From Mesorhizobium tamadayense (GTDB lineage: Bacteria > Pseudomonadota > Alphaproteobacteria > Rhizobiales > Rhizobiaceae), in the NCBI RefSeq assembly GCF_003863365.1, contig NZ_RQXT01000019.1:50001-112463 (forward strand): a DNA stretch of 62,463 bases. The letters are read 5' to 3'. The position numbers and the translations under genes are program-made. The notes under the pieces are model-generated. The model was not told the origin of the DNA. It searched no databases and worked only from the letters and a program-made list of their open reading frames with translations. The first letter of the stretch is position 1; each line of letters starts with the position of its first letter. This document shows, one piece after another, positions 18,389 through 25,837 of this stretch.

Positions 18389-18489
18389 AGCACTTCCAGG
18401 AAAGGTGCGAAACGGCTTTCCGTCCGGAATAGCGTCAAAACAAAGAGATAGAGCGGTTTGCCGTTTCAGTGAAACGGTGAACCGCTCTG
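18386..18489. repeat. Intergenic palindromic repeat of Mesorhizobium type
   Basis: The stretch from the TPR gene stop through AACCGCTCT includes an inverted repeat: GAGCGGTTTGCCGTTTCA pairs with TGAAACGGTGAACCGCTC with two mismatches. I recall this unit (CACTTCCAGGAAA... TTTCCGTCCGGAAT... GAACCGCTCT) as a widespread intergenic element in Mesorhizobium and relatives. It lies between convergent genes, where it may act as a transcript end. Only one copy is seen in this window. Confidence 0.6.
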
Positions 18490-18573
18490 ATGCGCGGGAA
18501 CGGAAGGCCTGAAGCGTTCTTCCGCCGGGCTTGACGCGCAGAGCAATGCCACGCGGGCGATGACCGAGGCGGC

Positions 18574-19020
18574 TCACTCGACTGGAAGCGTCGTTTGCGG
18601 CGTTGCCGGCGCGCTGTTGGCGCCGCCGATAGGAGCCTCCTCGCCGTCAAGGTAACGACGGGCCGCGCGCGCGGTCGGCGCGGCGGCCGCCGGCCCCATG
18701 CGGCGGCCCTCGACGAGGTCACGCTGGCTTTCGGCCATGCGCTGAAGATTGTAGGCATTGGCGCAGCCGGCCGGCAGATGGGAGCCGACGCCGGAGACGA
18801 TAGTGAGGTCGGTTCTGGCGGCGGAGTTGTCGTCGTCGGCCGGTTCGGCCAGACATGCATTGGGAGCCAGGATGGAGCCGCTGCCTTTCTCGGAGCCGCC
18901 GGCATCGGTCGAAACATAGCTGTAGCCGGGCGAATAATCCTGCCGCTGTTGCGGGCTGTTCACGCAGCCGGCAAGAAACAGCGCGGGAAGCACGGAGCAG
19001 AAAGCGGTGCGCAATGTCAT
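18574..19020 (-). CDS. CpaD-like pilus-assembly lipoprotein
   Basis: A 148-residue predicted lipoprotein with lipobox LAGC near residue 16. The C-terminal half (GSHLPAGCANAYNLQRMAES then QRDLVEGRRM) matches the ending of CpaD, the lipoprotein that accompanies the CpaC secretin in Tad/Flp pili. It is shorter than typical CpaD (about 200-230 residues). It follows the CpaC-type secretin gene by about 12 bases and must be in its operon. No pilin, TadA ATPase or TadB/C genes are present, so it probably serves the T3SS outer-membrane ring. The CpaD call rests on motif likeness. Confidence 0.7.
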   Translation of the reverse strand: MTLRTAFCSVLPALFLAGCVNSPQQRQDYSPGYSYVSTDAGGSEKGSGSILAPNACLAEPADDDNSAARTDLTIVSGVGSHLPAGCANAYNLQRMAESQRDLVEGRRMGPAAAAPTARAARRYLDGEEAPIGGANSAPATPQTTLPVE

Positions 19021-19032
19021 GGTCGTTTCCCG

Positions 19033-20391
19033 CTATTTGATGATCAGACCGGTCGCCGACGCGTCATTGGCGTGCTTGCGACTGAGCCGCTTGGCAGCCG
19101 GACGATCGAGTGGGGTGGCGAGACTGTCCCGCACCGGCGCCACCAGATAGGGCGTGATCAGGATGACCAGTTCGGTCTCTTCGTGCTGGAAGCGCTGCGA
19201 TTGAAATAGCGGACCAAGCACGGGCACATCGCCCAGAACCGGAAATTTCTCCAGGTTGCGCGAGGTCCGCTGCTGGAAGAGGCCGGCGATCGCAAAGGTC
19301 TGACCGCTCGCCACCTCCACCGTCGTGTCCGCTCTTCGGACCACGAAGCTCGGCATGGCAAAGCCGTTGGCGGTTACGGAGCCGGCATCCGACAAAGAGC
19401 TGACCTCCGGCTGGACGTGGAGCGCGATGCGATTGCGGCCGATGAGCGTCGGGGTGAAGCCGAGGGATACGCCGAAAGGTTTGTATTGAATGGTTGTGAC
19501 GTCGGATCCCTGCGCAATAGGCACCGGAATTTCTCCACCGGCTAGAAAGTTCGCCGTCTGTCCGGTCACGGCGGTCAGGTTCGGCTCGGCCAGTATCTTG
19601 ACGACGCCATTGCGTTGCAGGGCTTCGATGAGGACGTCGAAATTAAGGCCGTGCCCCTGGTCGAGGCTCAGACCAAAATTCCCATCGCCCGAAGGCACGC
19701 CATTGTCCTGGAACATGTTGAATTCGAAGCCGCCGCTCTTGTATCCGACAGACCAGTCGACGCCGTACGACTGCAACTCCGTGCGCGAGACTTCGGCGAA
19801 ACGGACGCGGATGTTGACCTGCTGCGAACCCTGCACGGTCATGTTGTTCAGTGGCGGCTGTTCCGGCGGCGAGAATGTGCGTGCGACATTGTCCAAATCC
19901 TTTGCTTCATCGACGCCTCGTGCCTCACCCGTGATGACGATGCGGGTTCCGAAAATGTGGAGATTTGTCGCCGAATTCGGCTGCATTGCATGCTTGGCTT
20001 CGGAGGCGGGTGTGACATCGGGTGTGACGCGGAATTGAGCCGTTGCCTCGATCCGCTCGTCGGCAGTGACCGCAATGAGATTGGTCAGGCCGGGTTTGAG
20101 GCCGAAGACATAGACCATGCTTGGCGACACGACTTGGAGGTCCGCGATCGTGGTGTCCGCCACCAGGACGGATTCGACCGGTTCATTGAACCGCAACAAG
20201 CGCCCTTGCCCGACCGGCAGGTCGAGCGATGGCTTGCTCGGCAATGGCGATGCGTTCTGTGCCGTCGCGTCGGCAGGTGTAAACAAAAACGCCAGCAAGA
20301 AGCCAACCGTCGCGATAGCGAGCCAGCGCATATCCGACCGCCCGGCGGAAGCAGCGGATCGAGCGCGTGCTGCGGTATCGTGGATTGTCAT
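19033..20391 (-). CDS. Secretin of CpaC/RcpA (Tad) type, outer-membrane ring of the T3SS
   Basis: A 452-residue secretin with N-terminal signal region. It has the short CpaC-type N-terminal domain (LPVGQGRLLRFNEPVESVLV to VYVFGLKPGLTNLIAV), a BON-like domain, and the secretin core (GGEIPVPIAQGSDV, VLGDVPVLGPLFQSQRFQ, ELVILITPYLV). It forms the outer-membrane channel. The ATG at 20391 has AGGAGAGG before it; the frame extends 11 codons further. The gene lies between sctV and the CpaD-like gene. Classical T3SS secretins carry N0-N1 domains on the same chain; here those are on the separate nolW-like gene at 37.6 kb, an extreme form of the rhcC1/rhcC2 split. Confidence 0.88.
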   Translation of the reverse strand: MTIHDTAARARSAASAGRSDMRWLAIATVGFLLAFLFTPADATAQNASPLPSKPSLDLPVGQGRLLRFNEPVESVLVADTTIADLQVVSPSMVYVFGLKPGLTNLIAVTADERIEATAQFRVTPDVTPASEAKHAMQPNSATNLHIFGTRIVITGEARGVDEAKDLDNVARTFSPPEQPPLNNMTVQGSQQVNIRVRFAEVSRTELQSYGVDWSVGYKSGGFEFNMFQDNGVPSGDGNFGLSLDQGHGLNFDVLIEALQRNGVVKILAEPNLTAVTGQTANFLAGGEIPVPIAQGSDVTTIQYKPFGVSLGFTPTLIGRNRIALHVQPEVSSLSDAGSVTANGFAMPSFVVRRADTTVEVASGQTFAIAGLFQQRTSRNLEKFPVLGDVPVLGPLFQSQRFQHEETELVILITPYLVAPVRDSLATPLDRPAAKRLSRKHANDASATGLIIK

Positions 20392-20448
20392 GCCGTTCCT
20401 CTCCTGAGCATGTGAATTCCCCAACTGTCCCCCTCCGTCGGCCTCGCG

Positions 20449-22617
20449 TCATGAGGCAGCCTCTTGCGCGGCTTTCGCCTGAGCCGACGGCAGCGACTGG
20501 GAGGCATTGCGCGCGCCAGCCCTGCCGGAGCGTCCGGCGATCGTGGCCAAGGGCTGGACGTTGAATTCCTGAGCGAGTTCCTGGAAGGACAGAACCGGAA
20601 GCTCGATGGCATTGTGCGTGAGCAGGCTGCGCATGTGACGGCGCACATCCATCGCGGCGAGGACGACCGGGGAGACATCGGTGGAGTTCTGCGACTGCGC
20701 TCGCTCGATTTCGGCCACCAAAGCCTGCGCATCATCGTCCGAAAGGTTCAGGAATGTGCCGGTCGATGTGCTTTGCACAGCGTTGCGCAGAACATCCTCC
20801 GCCGACCGCTGCAGCACATAAGCCGCGATGATGTTGTTGCGGCCGGCGGAGCGGAAGCTGATCTGGCGCTTCAGGGATGTGCGGACATATTCCGTCAGCA
20901 GGACGACGTCCTGTTCGCGTTGGCCCCATTCGATCAGCGCTTCGAGGATCAGGCGCAAATTGCGGATCGGCACGTTCTCGCCGACAAGCCGGCGAAGCAC
21001 TTCCGCGATCTTCTGCAACGGCACGATCTCCTGTGCCTGCCTGACCAGATCCGCATAATCCGGCTCCATGTCCGACAGGAGCCTGCGTGTCTCCTGAATC
21101 CCGACGAAATGGCCTGCATAAAGCCGAAGTGCATTTCCGGTCCATCTGGCCGCTGTTTCCGCCGGTGCTGAGAAGACGAAACCGGCTTCTTTCAGTGCCG
21201 ATATCTGGCTGTCGTCGACCCACACGAATTTGCGCTGACCGGCAATCGAAGCACCTTTCTCGTAGGTTACTTCGAGCAGATCGAGATGCGTTGCGTCCGC
21301 TTCGACAAGAACCCGGTCGGCAGGAATCTCGGCACCCAGGATGGGCGCGCCCTCCAGGTCGACACGGATGCATCGTGGCGAAAGCATCTCGTCGACCTGC
21401 ATGCCGATAGCCGGAACGTCGACGCCGAGATCGCCGAAGAGTTCGCGGCGCACGCCGTCGGCGAGCGCGGCAAATTCGGACTCCGGGATCGAGCGTCCGA
21501 GTTCGGTTCCGAGGCGTACGACGATGCGATAAGAGGCGGGTAGCGTTCCGGCGGGGATTGCTGAAAGCGACGCGGAATTCCCCGGTTGTTCGTGGAGGGT
21601 GATCGGGCCGATGTCTTTAGCTTCGGATTCCTGGGCGGTTCGGCGATTGATTGCATAAGCGCCGGCTCCGAAGCAGGCGCCAAGGATCAGGAACACGATG
21701 GAAGGGAAGCCTGGCACCATGGCAAGGCCGACCATGATCACCGCGGCGAGTGCCAGCGCTCGGGAGTCCCGCAGGAGCTGGCTGGTAATTTGCCGGCCAA
21801 GGTCGCCCGTTCCATCCGCGCTGCCGACGCGCGTCACCATCGTGCCGGCGGCGACAGCGACGAGCAGTGCCGGTATCTGCGCCACCAGTCCGTCACCCAC
21901 GGTGAGCAGCGAGTAAGTCGCAGCCGCGTCCCCCAGGGACATATCGTGCTGCAGCGTTCCGACCGCGAAACCGCCGACAAGGTTGACCAGAATGATCACG
22001 ATGCCGGCGATGACGTCGCCCTTGACGAATTTCATGGCGCCGTCCATCGCGCCGAACAACTGGCTCTCGCGCTCCAACTGCTGGCGCAGACGGCGTGCCT
22101 CCGCCTGATCGATGTCGCCGTTGCGCAATTCGGCATCGATACTCATCTGCTTGCCAGGCAGCGCATCGAGTGTGAAGCGCGCGGCCACCTCGGCGACGCG
22201 TTCCGCACCCCGCGCAACCACGATGAACTGTGCGACGGTGATGATCAGGAAGATGACCAGGCCGACCGCAATGCTACCGCCGACGACGAAGGTACCGAAG
22301 GCGGTAATGATCTCGCCCGCATCGGCCTGGAGCAGGATCAGTCGCGTGGTCGTGATCGTGATCGCCAGCCGGAACAAGGTGGCGATGAGGATGACCGACG
22401 GCAGCGACGAGAACTGGAGCGGATGAGAAACGTAGAACGAAGCCAGCAGGATAAGCACGCTGATGGCGATATTCGCGGTGATGAGAATGTCGACGAGAAA
22501 CGTCGGCAATGGAATGAGCATCATCACCACAGCGAAGAGCATCAGGACGGCAATGACCAGGTCGCTGCGGCGTGACAGCCTGGCAAGGAATTGCAGGAGG
22601 CGCTCCGACACGGTCAT
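20449..22617 (-). CDS. sctV: Type III secretion export gate protein SctV (YscV/FlhA family)
   Basis: A 722-residue export-gate protein. About eight N-terminal membrane segments (residues ~15-310) include the family signature region LATLFRLAITITTTRLIL-like near residue 80 and VVARGAERVAEVAARF near 131. A large cytoplasmic domain (about 340-690) forms the nonameric ring that receives substrates. Its ATG overlaps the SctY stop (ATGA), so SctX, SctY and SctV are translated as a coupled set, as in the Yersinia yscX-yscY-lcrD order. Confidence 0.96.
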   Translation of the reverse strand: MTVSERLLQFLARLSRRSDLVIAVLMLFAVVMMLIPLPTFLVDILITANIAISVLILLASFYVSHPLQFSSLPSVILIATLFRLAITITTTRLILLQADAGEIITAFGTFVVGGSIAVGLVIFLIITVAQFIVVARGAERVAEVAARFTLDALPGKQMSIDAELRNGDIDQAEARRLRQQLERESQLFGAMDGAMKFVKGDVIAGIVIILVNLVGGFAVGTLQHDMSLGDAAATYSLLTVGDGLVAQIPALLVAVAAGTMVTRVGSADGTGDLGRQITSQLLRDSRALALAAVIMVGLAMVPGFPSIVFLILGACFGAGAYAINRRTAQESEAKDIGPITLHEQPGNSASLSAIPAGTLPASYRIVVRLGTELGRSIPESEFAALADGVRRELFGDLGVDVPAIGMQVDEMLSPRCIRVDLEGAPILGAEIPADRVLVEADATHLDLLEVTYEKGASIAGQRKFVWVDDSQISALKEAGFVFSAPAETAARWTGNALRLYAGHFVGIQETRRLLSDMEPDYADLVRQAQEIVPLQKIAEVLRRLVGENVPIRNLRLILEALIEWGQREQDVVLLTEYVRTSLKRQISFRSAGRNNIIAAYVLQRSAEDVLRNAVQSTSTGTFLNLSDDDAQALVAEIERAQSQNSTDVSPVVLAAMDVRRHMRSLLTHNAIELPVLSFQELAQEFNVQPLATIAGRSGRAGARNASQSLPSAQAKAAQEAAS

Positions 22618-22946
22618 CCGACGCCTCGTTGCGACAGGAAGTTGAGCAAGGCACTGTGCGCCTCCGCCTTGCGGCCGGCCACGAGCAAGGCGCGGCTCTT
22701 CAGCAATGCAAGCGCCGGGTGATCCATTCCTTCCAAGGTCTCCAGCCTGGCAATCGTGGCGAGCGCCTTTTCCGCCTCGCCATCAAGTATGAGCAGGTGC
22801 GCCAATGTCCTGAGGACGCCGGCATTTCCCGGCGCGAGCTGTGCGGCGATAAGCAGGTACGCCGCGCCCCGCTTTGCCTGCCCGTGACACCCGTAGAGAT
22901 AGCCCAGGACATGCAGCAGATGGACCGTGTCATGCGGGTCGGTCAG
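22614..22946 (-). CDS. sctY: SctY-like TPR protein (YscY family), probable non-AUG start
   Basis: A 110-residue TPR protein (LLHVLGYLYGCHGQAKRGAA, APGNAGVLRTLAHLLILDGE, HPALALLKSRALLVAGRKAE). Its length and position between SctX and SctV fit YscY (114 residues), the partner of YscX. No ATG or GTG exists in frame before the TPR core, and the first TTG would remove half of it. The likely start is CTG at 22946, overlapping the SctX stop (CTGA) with AGGAAGG about eight bases upstream. A simple ATG-based search would miss this gene. The family call rests on order, size and fold. Confidence 0.75.
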   Translation of the reverse strand: MTDPHDTVHLLHVLGYLYGCHGQAKRGAAYLLIAAQLAPGNAGVLRTLAHLLILDGEAEKALATIARLETLEGMDHPALALLKSRALLVAGRKAEAHSALLNFLSQRGVG

Positions 22947-23383
22947 ATTTCGATTCCTTCCTGCATGCGACCGAGCAGATCGCGATGACGCTCGATTTCG
23001 TCCTCCATCAGCGTTCTGGCTAAAGTCTTGAGTTGCTCGCCGCCCTCAAGGTCTGGGACCAGGTGCGTTACAAAATGCTGGAGGATAGGGACAGAGCGAC
23101 GCAGGATGGCTGGCTCGGGAATAGTGGGCATGACGAAGTTGATGAGGATCTCGTCGAGCGATTCGCCGGTCGCACCTTGAGAGGGGTGGAACTCCGCGGT
23201 TTCCGGCTTTTCCGTACCAGCCGCTGACTTCGTCCCCTGAGCACGGTTCGCGGCTTTGTCGACGCCATTCATCCGCCGCCGGTTAATTGCCTGACCGCGC
23301 ACACCTTCCGCCTGCCGCGCCTCACGGCCGGCCGTGTCCATCCTTGCCGAATCTAGTCGCGGCCCTTCGAGCCGGCGGTTCAA
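22943..23383 (-). CDS. sctX: SctX-like type III secretion protein (YscX family)
   Basis: Up to 146 residues. The N-terminal half is polar and probably disordered. The C-terminal helices (EQLKTLARTLMEDEIERHRD then LLGRMQEGIEI) parallel the end of YscX (ELQAAAALLKCQQDDDRLLQ). In Yersinia, YscX pairs with YscY, binds the SctV ring and is itself exported early. The start is unsure: a TTG at 23383 overlaps the SctD stop (TTGA), and an ATG lies at 23341. Neither has a good ribosome-binding site. The assignment is supported by the X-Y-V gene order. Confidence 0.72.
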   Translation of the reverse strand: MNRRLEGPRLDSARMDTAGREARQAEGVRGQAINRRRMNGVDKAANRAQGTKSAAGTEKPETAEFHPSQGATGESLDEILINFVMPTIPEPAILRRSVPILQHFVTHLVPDLEGGEQLKTLARTLMEDEIERHRDLLGRMQEGIEI

Positions 23384-24381
23384 GGATATTTCAGCGCGAC
23401 CGTGGCGCCGCCCTTGGTCAGGAGAAGTTCCGTCTCGCCGATGTGCTTGATGGTCCAGCCGTCATTCGTGAATGCGCCTTCGTGATAGCGTGCACCGTCG
23501 GCGGCGATGACGTAAGGCCGCTCACCATACCAGATTGCCTGCAGCGTCAGGTGCGGAGCCTGCTCCGCGCTGCCGACCATGACTTTGGAAACGAGCGGCA
23601 CGTGAGCGCCGAACGCCTGATCGAACCAGGACTGCGTTTCCGTCCAGACGCTACTCTTGTCATTCGGGATCATACCCGAGACCACGAGCCGTCCCGGCGA
23701 ACGCTGAACGGTCAATGTGTTTATGCTGGACTGCTCGAGACGCAGCCTGAGCTGGCTTTCCGCTTCGGCTGCGGTCTGCATTTGCACCGGCGATGAATCG
23801 TCCAGAATCTCTTGCCTTGGCTCGCCGGCGAAGGCCAGTCTGACCGGTTCGCCGTCCTGAGAAGATGCCTTTGCACCAATGTCTGGCTTGGCGAAAGAGA
23901 ACCCGTTCGCAGCAACGGAGACGGTGAACACGGCAAAGAGAACGCTGCCCGCTACCAGGAGAGGGCGATTGGAAAAGGACCACCGTTTAGGAGGGCGTTC
24001 CGGGTTGACCAGCCGGATACGGGCGTCGCCGACGCTTATGGTGAGCGGCAGCCTGCAGCGGCTGCCATGTCCCTCATGGATGGTCTCGCCTGTTGCGAGC
24101 GTGACATCGCCGCCCACGGCTTCGATTTCAAACTGGCTGCCCTTGCGCCGCAGCCTTGCGTGGATCGGTGCGATGCCGGCATCCCTGAGGACGATGTCCG
24201 ATTCCGTGCCGGAGCCGATCGTATACTGCGGTTCGACCAGGCTGAGTTCGGCGCCGGCGTGAAATCCATGGATTACGCTGAGCGCAATGGAATGTCCGGA
24301 TGCCGGGGAAGGGGCGATCATCGATCGGAGCCGGCGCGCTGGCGCCGCATCCAAATATCTGCCGATAGGACTAGCGGTCAT
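23380..24381 (-). CDS. sctD: Type III secretion inner-membrane ring protein SctD (YscD family)
   Basis: A 333-residue bitopic protein. An FHA-like cytoplasmic domain (about residues 33-125; YTIGSGTESDIVLRDAGIAP, IHARLRRKGSQFEIE) is followed by one membrane helix (PLLVAGSVLFAVFTVSVAA near 140-160) and a periplasmic region with small ring-building domains (for example RLVVSGMIPNDKSSVWTETQ). This is the usual YscD/PrgH layout, slightly shorter than YscD (419). Together with SctJ it builds the inner-membrane ring. Confidence 0.88.
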   Translation of the reverse strand: MTASPIGRYLDAAPARRLRSMIAPSPASGHSIALSVIHGFHAGAELSLVEPQYTIGSGTESDIVLRDAGIAPIHARLRRKGSQFEIEAVGGDVTLATGETIHEGHGSRCRLPLTISVGDARIRLVNPERPPKRWSFSNRPLLVAGSVLFAVFTVSVAANGFSFAKPDIGAKASSQDGEPVRLAFAGEPRQEILDDSSPVQMQTAAEAESQLRLRLEQSSINTLTVQRSPGRLVVSGMIPNDKSSVWTETQSWFDQAFGAHVPLVSKVMVGSAEQAPHLTLQAIWYGERPYVIAADGARYHEGAFTNDGWTIKHIGETELLLTKGGATVALKYP

Positions 24382-24502
24382 GCCACTTCATCTCCCGCCG
24401 ATGACGATTTCAAATGCAGCCTGACGATGGCGTTGAAAGACTTCTGCCGCGCAAGTACGCCGCCGTTGCTTGCGGCGGCGTATGGGTTCGAGAATCCTCT
24501 GC

Positions 24503-24688
24503 CTAGGCCTTTTCAGCCGACTGGCCGAGCGTCCTCGCGGTGCTCATCAGCATGTCATGCTGGGATTTCGCGATCTCTTTCGTGATCTCCAGCCCAAACA
24601 TGCGCTCTTGGTGCTTGATCATCTTGTCCAGGTTCTGTTCCGGCGATCCTGCAGAGCTGGACGTAATGGGAGGGGTAGCAGCCATCAT
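24503..24688 (-). CDS. Small 61-residue T3SS protein, candidate needle subunit (SctF-like)
   Basis: A short helical protein: a polar Ser/Thr/Pro start, then amphipathic helices (QNLDKMIKHQERMFGLEITK, EIAKSQHDMLMSTARTLGQS). AAGGAGACA directly precedes the tandem ATGs at 24688, strong support for a real gene. It is first in the sctD-X-Y-V-secretin operon. Needle and inner-rod proteins are small, helical and lack signal peptides, and no other SctF candidate exists in the window, so needle subunit is my best guess. It is shorter than YscF (87) and could instead be a chaperone or other small export substrate. Confidence 0.6.
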   Translation of the reverse strand: MMAATPPITSSSAGSPEQNLDKMIKHQERMFGLEITKEIAKSQHDMLMSTARTLGQSAEKA

Positions 24689-24792
24689 TGTCTCCTTGAG
24701 GGACTATTCAAGTTACAAACTCCGGACTCACACCGCTGCGATCCGGCAGGTTGCGAAACCAACTTAAGGCAGCATGACCGAAATTGAAAGTC

Positions 24793-24827
24793 CAGTTGGA
24801 ATATTCGAGCCACTTCAGTTCCAACTG
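24793..24827. promoter_or_regulatory. Perfect 9-bp inverted repeat in the divergent T3SS/RpiR promoter region
   Basis: CAGTTGGAA and TTCCAACTG are perfect inverted arms 17 bases apart, about 105 bases upstream of the 61-residue T3SS gene and 43 bases upstream of the RpiR gene. The TTGGAA/TTCCAA core recurs upstream of the nolW-sctT operon at 37528-37546, so it may bind a regulator common to both T3SS operons. Confidence 0.5.
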
Positions 24828-24869
24828 TTGCGTTGCCGGCGTTCCAGGAGTAACCTGCCAGCCGGGTGA

Positions 24870-25760
24870 ATGGGGTATTTCAGGATGGAAAAAGGTCCTT
24901 TGGCGGAGCTGTTGGTCGAACGGTTCGAGAATATGCCGCCGCAACTACGTGTCGCCGCGCGTTTCGTGCTGGATCATCCCAAGGATGTCGCACTGATGTC
25001 GATGCGCGAGCAGGCGCACCAGGCCGGTGTTTCGCACAGCACGATGATGCGGCTGGCGCGATGGCTTGGCCTTGAAGGCTACGAGGACATGCGCAGCCTT
25101 TATGCGCACGCGCTGCGCGAGACGATCGCCGGTGAGCCGGCGCGACGGGATATCGGACAGCATGGCGACCCGGGATATTCGACCACCGGGGTCGTTGCCG
25201 ACACGCTAGCGGCCCAGATCTCGAGTCTCGGTGAATACGGCAATGCCATGCAATTCATCGCCGCTGCCGGGCTCCTTGCGCGATCACGCAATCTGTTCGC
25301 TCTCGGCTCGCGCTCCGCCTATCCGGTCGCGAGCCATTTCGTTCAGATCATGTCGTTTGTGGCTGGCGGCGACCGCAAGGTGACGCTTGTCGGCGAGATG
25401 GCCGGACAGGGTCTGGATGCCCTTCAGCACGCGGGACGTGGCGACGTGCTCCTTGCTGTAGGCATGTCGCCTTATGAACGCACGACGATCGATGTGGCGC
25501 GCCAGTCGGCTCGCCAGGGCGTCGGCGTGGTGGCAATCACCGACAGCAGCGTGTCGCCGCTGACCCGGATCGCGCGGGAAACAATCATCGTCACGTCAAA
25601 TTCGCAGTCGTTCTTCCGCAGCATGGCGCCGGCGTTCGCCGCTGTCGAAATCCTGACGGCGCTGACGGCTGCGCAGTCTGAAACGAATGCCGCAGAACGA
25701 GTGAAACAGTCGGAAGAGCAGCTTGCTGCTTTCGGCATTTATTGGAAGCCCCCTCGATAA
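24870..25760 (+). CDS. RpiR/MurR family transcriptional regulator (HTH plus SIS domain)
   Basis: A 296-residue regulator. The N-terminal HTH_6 domain (LRVAARFVLDHPKDVALMSM, QAGVSHSTMMRLARWLGLEG) binds DNA, and the SIS domain (about residues 125-260) binds a phosphosugar: LFALGSRSAYPVASHFVQIM, DVLLAVGMSPYERTTIDVAR and VVAITDSSVSPL. ATG 24870 is used; an ATG 15 bases later is possible. It lies inside the T3SS island, divergent from the sctD operon and 77 bases before the giant gene. MurR-type members sense N-acetylmuramic acid 6-phosphate, which would fit the LysM and L,D-transpeptidase neighbours, but the ligand is unknown. Confidence 0.88.
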   Translation: MGYFRMEKGPLAELLVERFENMPPQLRVAARFVLDHPKDVALMSMREQAHQAGVSHSTMMRLARWLGLEGYEDMRSLYAHALRETIAGEPARRDIGQHGDPGYSTTGVVADTLAAQISSLGEYGNAMQFIAAAGLLARSRNLFALGSRSAYPVASHFVQIMSFVAGGDRKVTLVGEMAGQGLDALQHAGRGDVLLAVGMSPYERTTIDVARQSARQGVGVVAITDSSVSPLTRIARETIIVTSNSQSFFRSMAPAFAAVEILTALTAAQSETNAAERVKQSEEQLAAFGIYWKPPR

Positions 25761-25837
25761 GACCTGAAAGGGTTGCGATCGGGCGGGCGTGACGGCGGCC
25801 AGGCTGCCGGCAACAGTGATTTCCGGAGATCGTCCAG

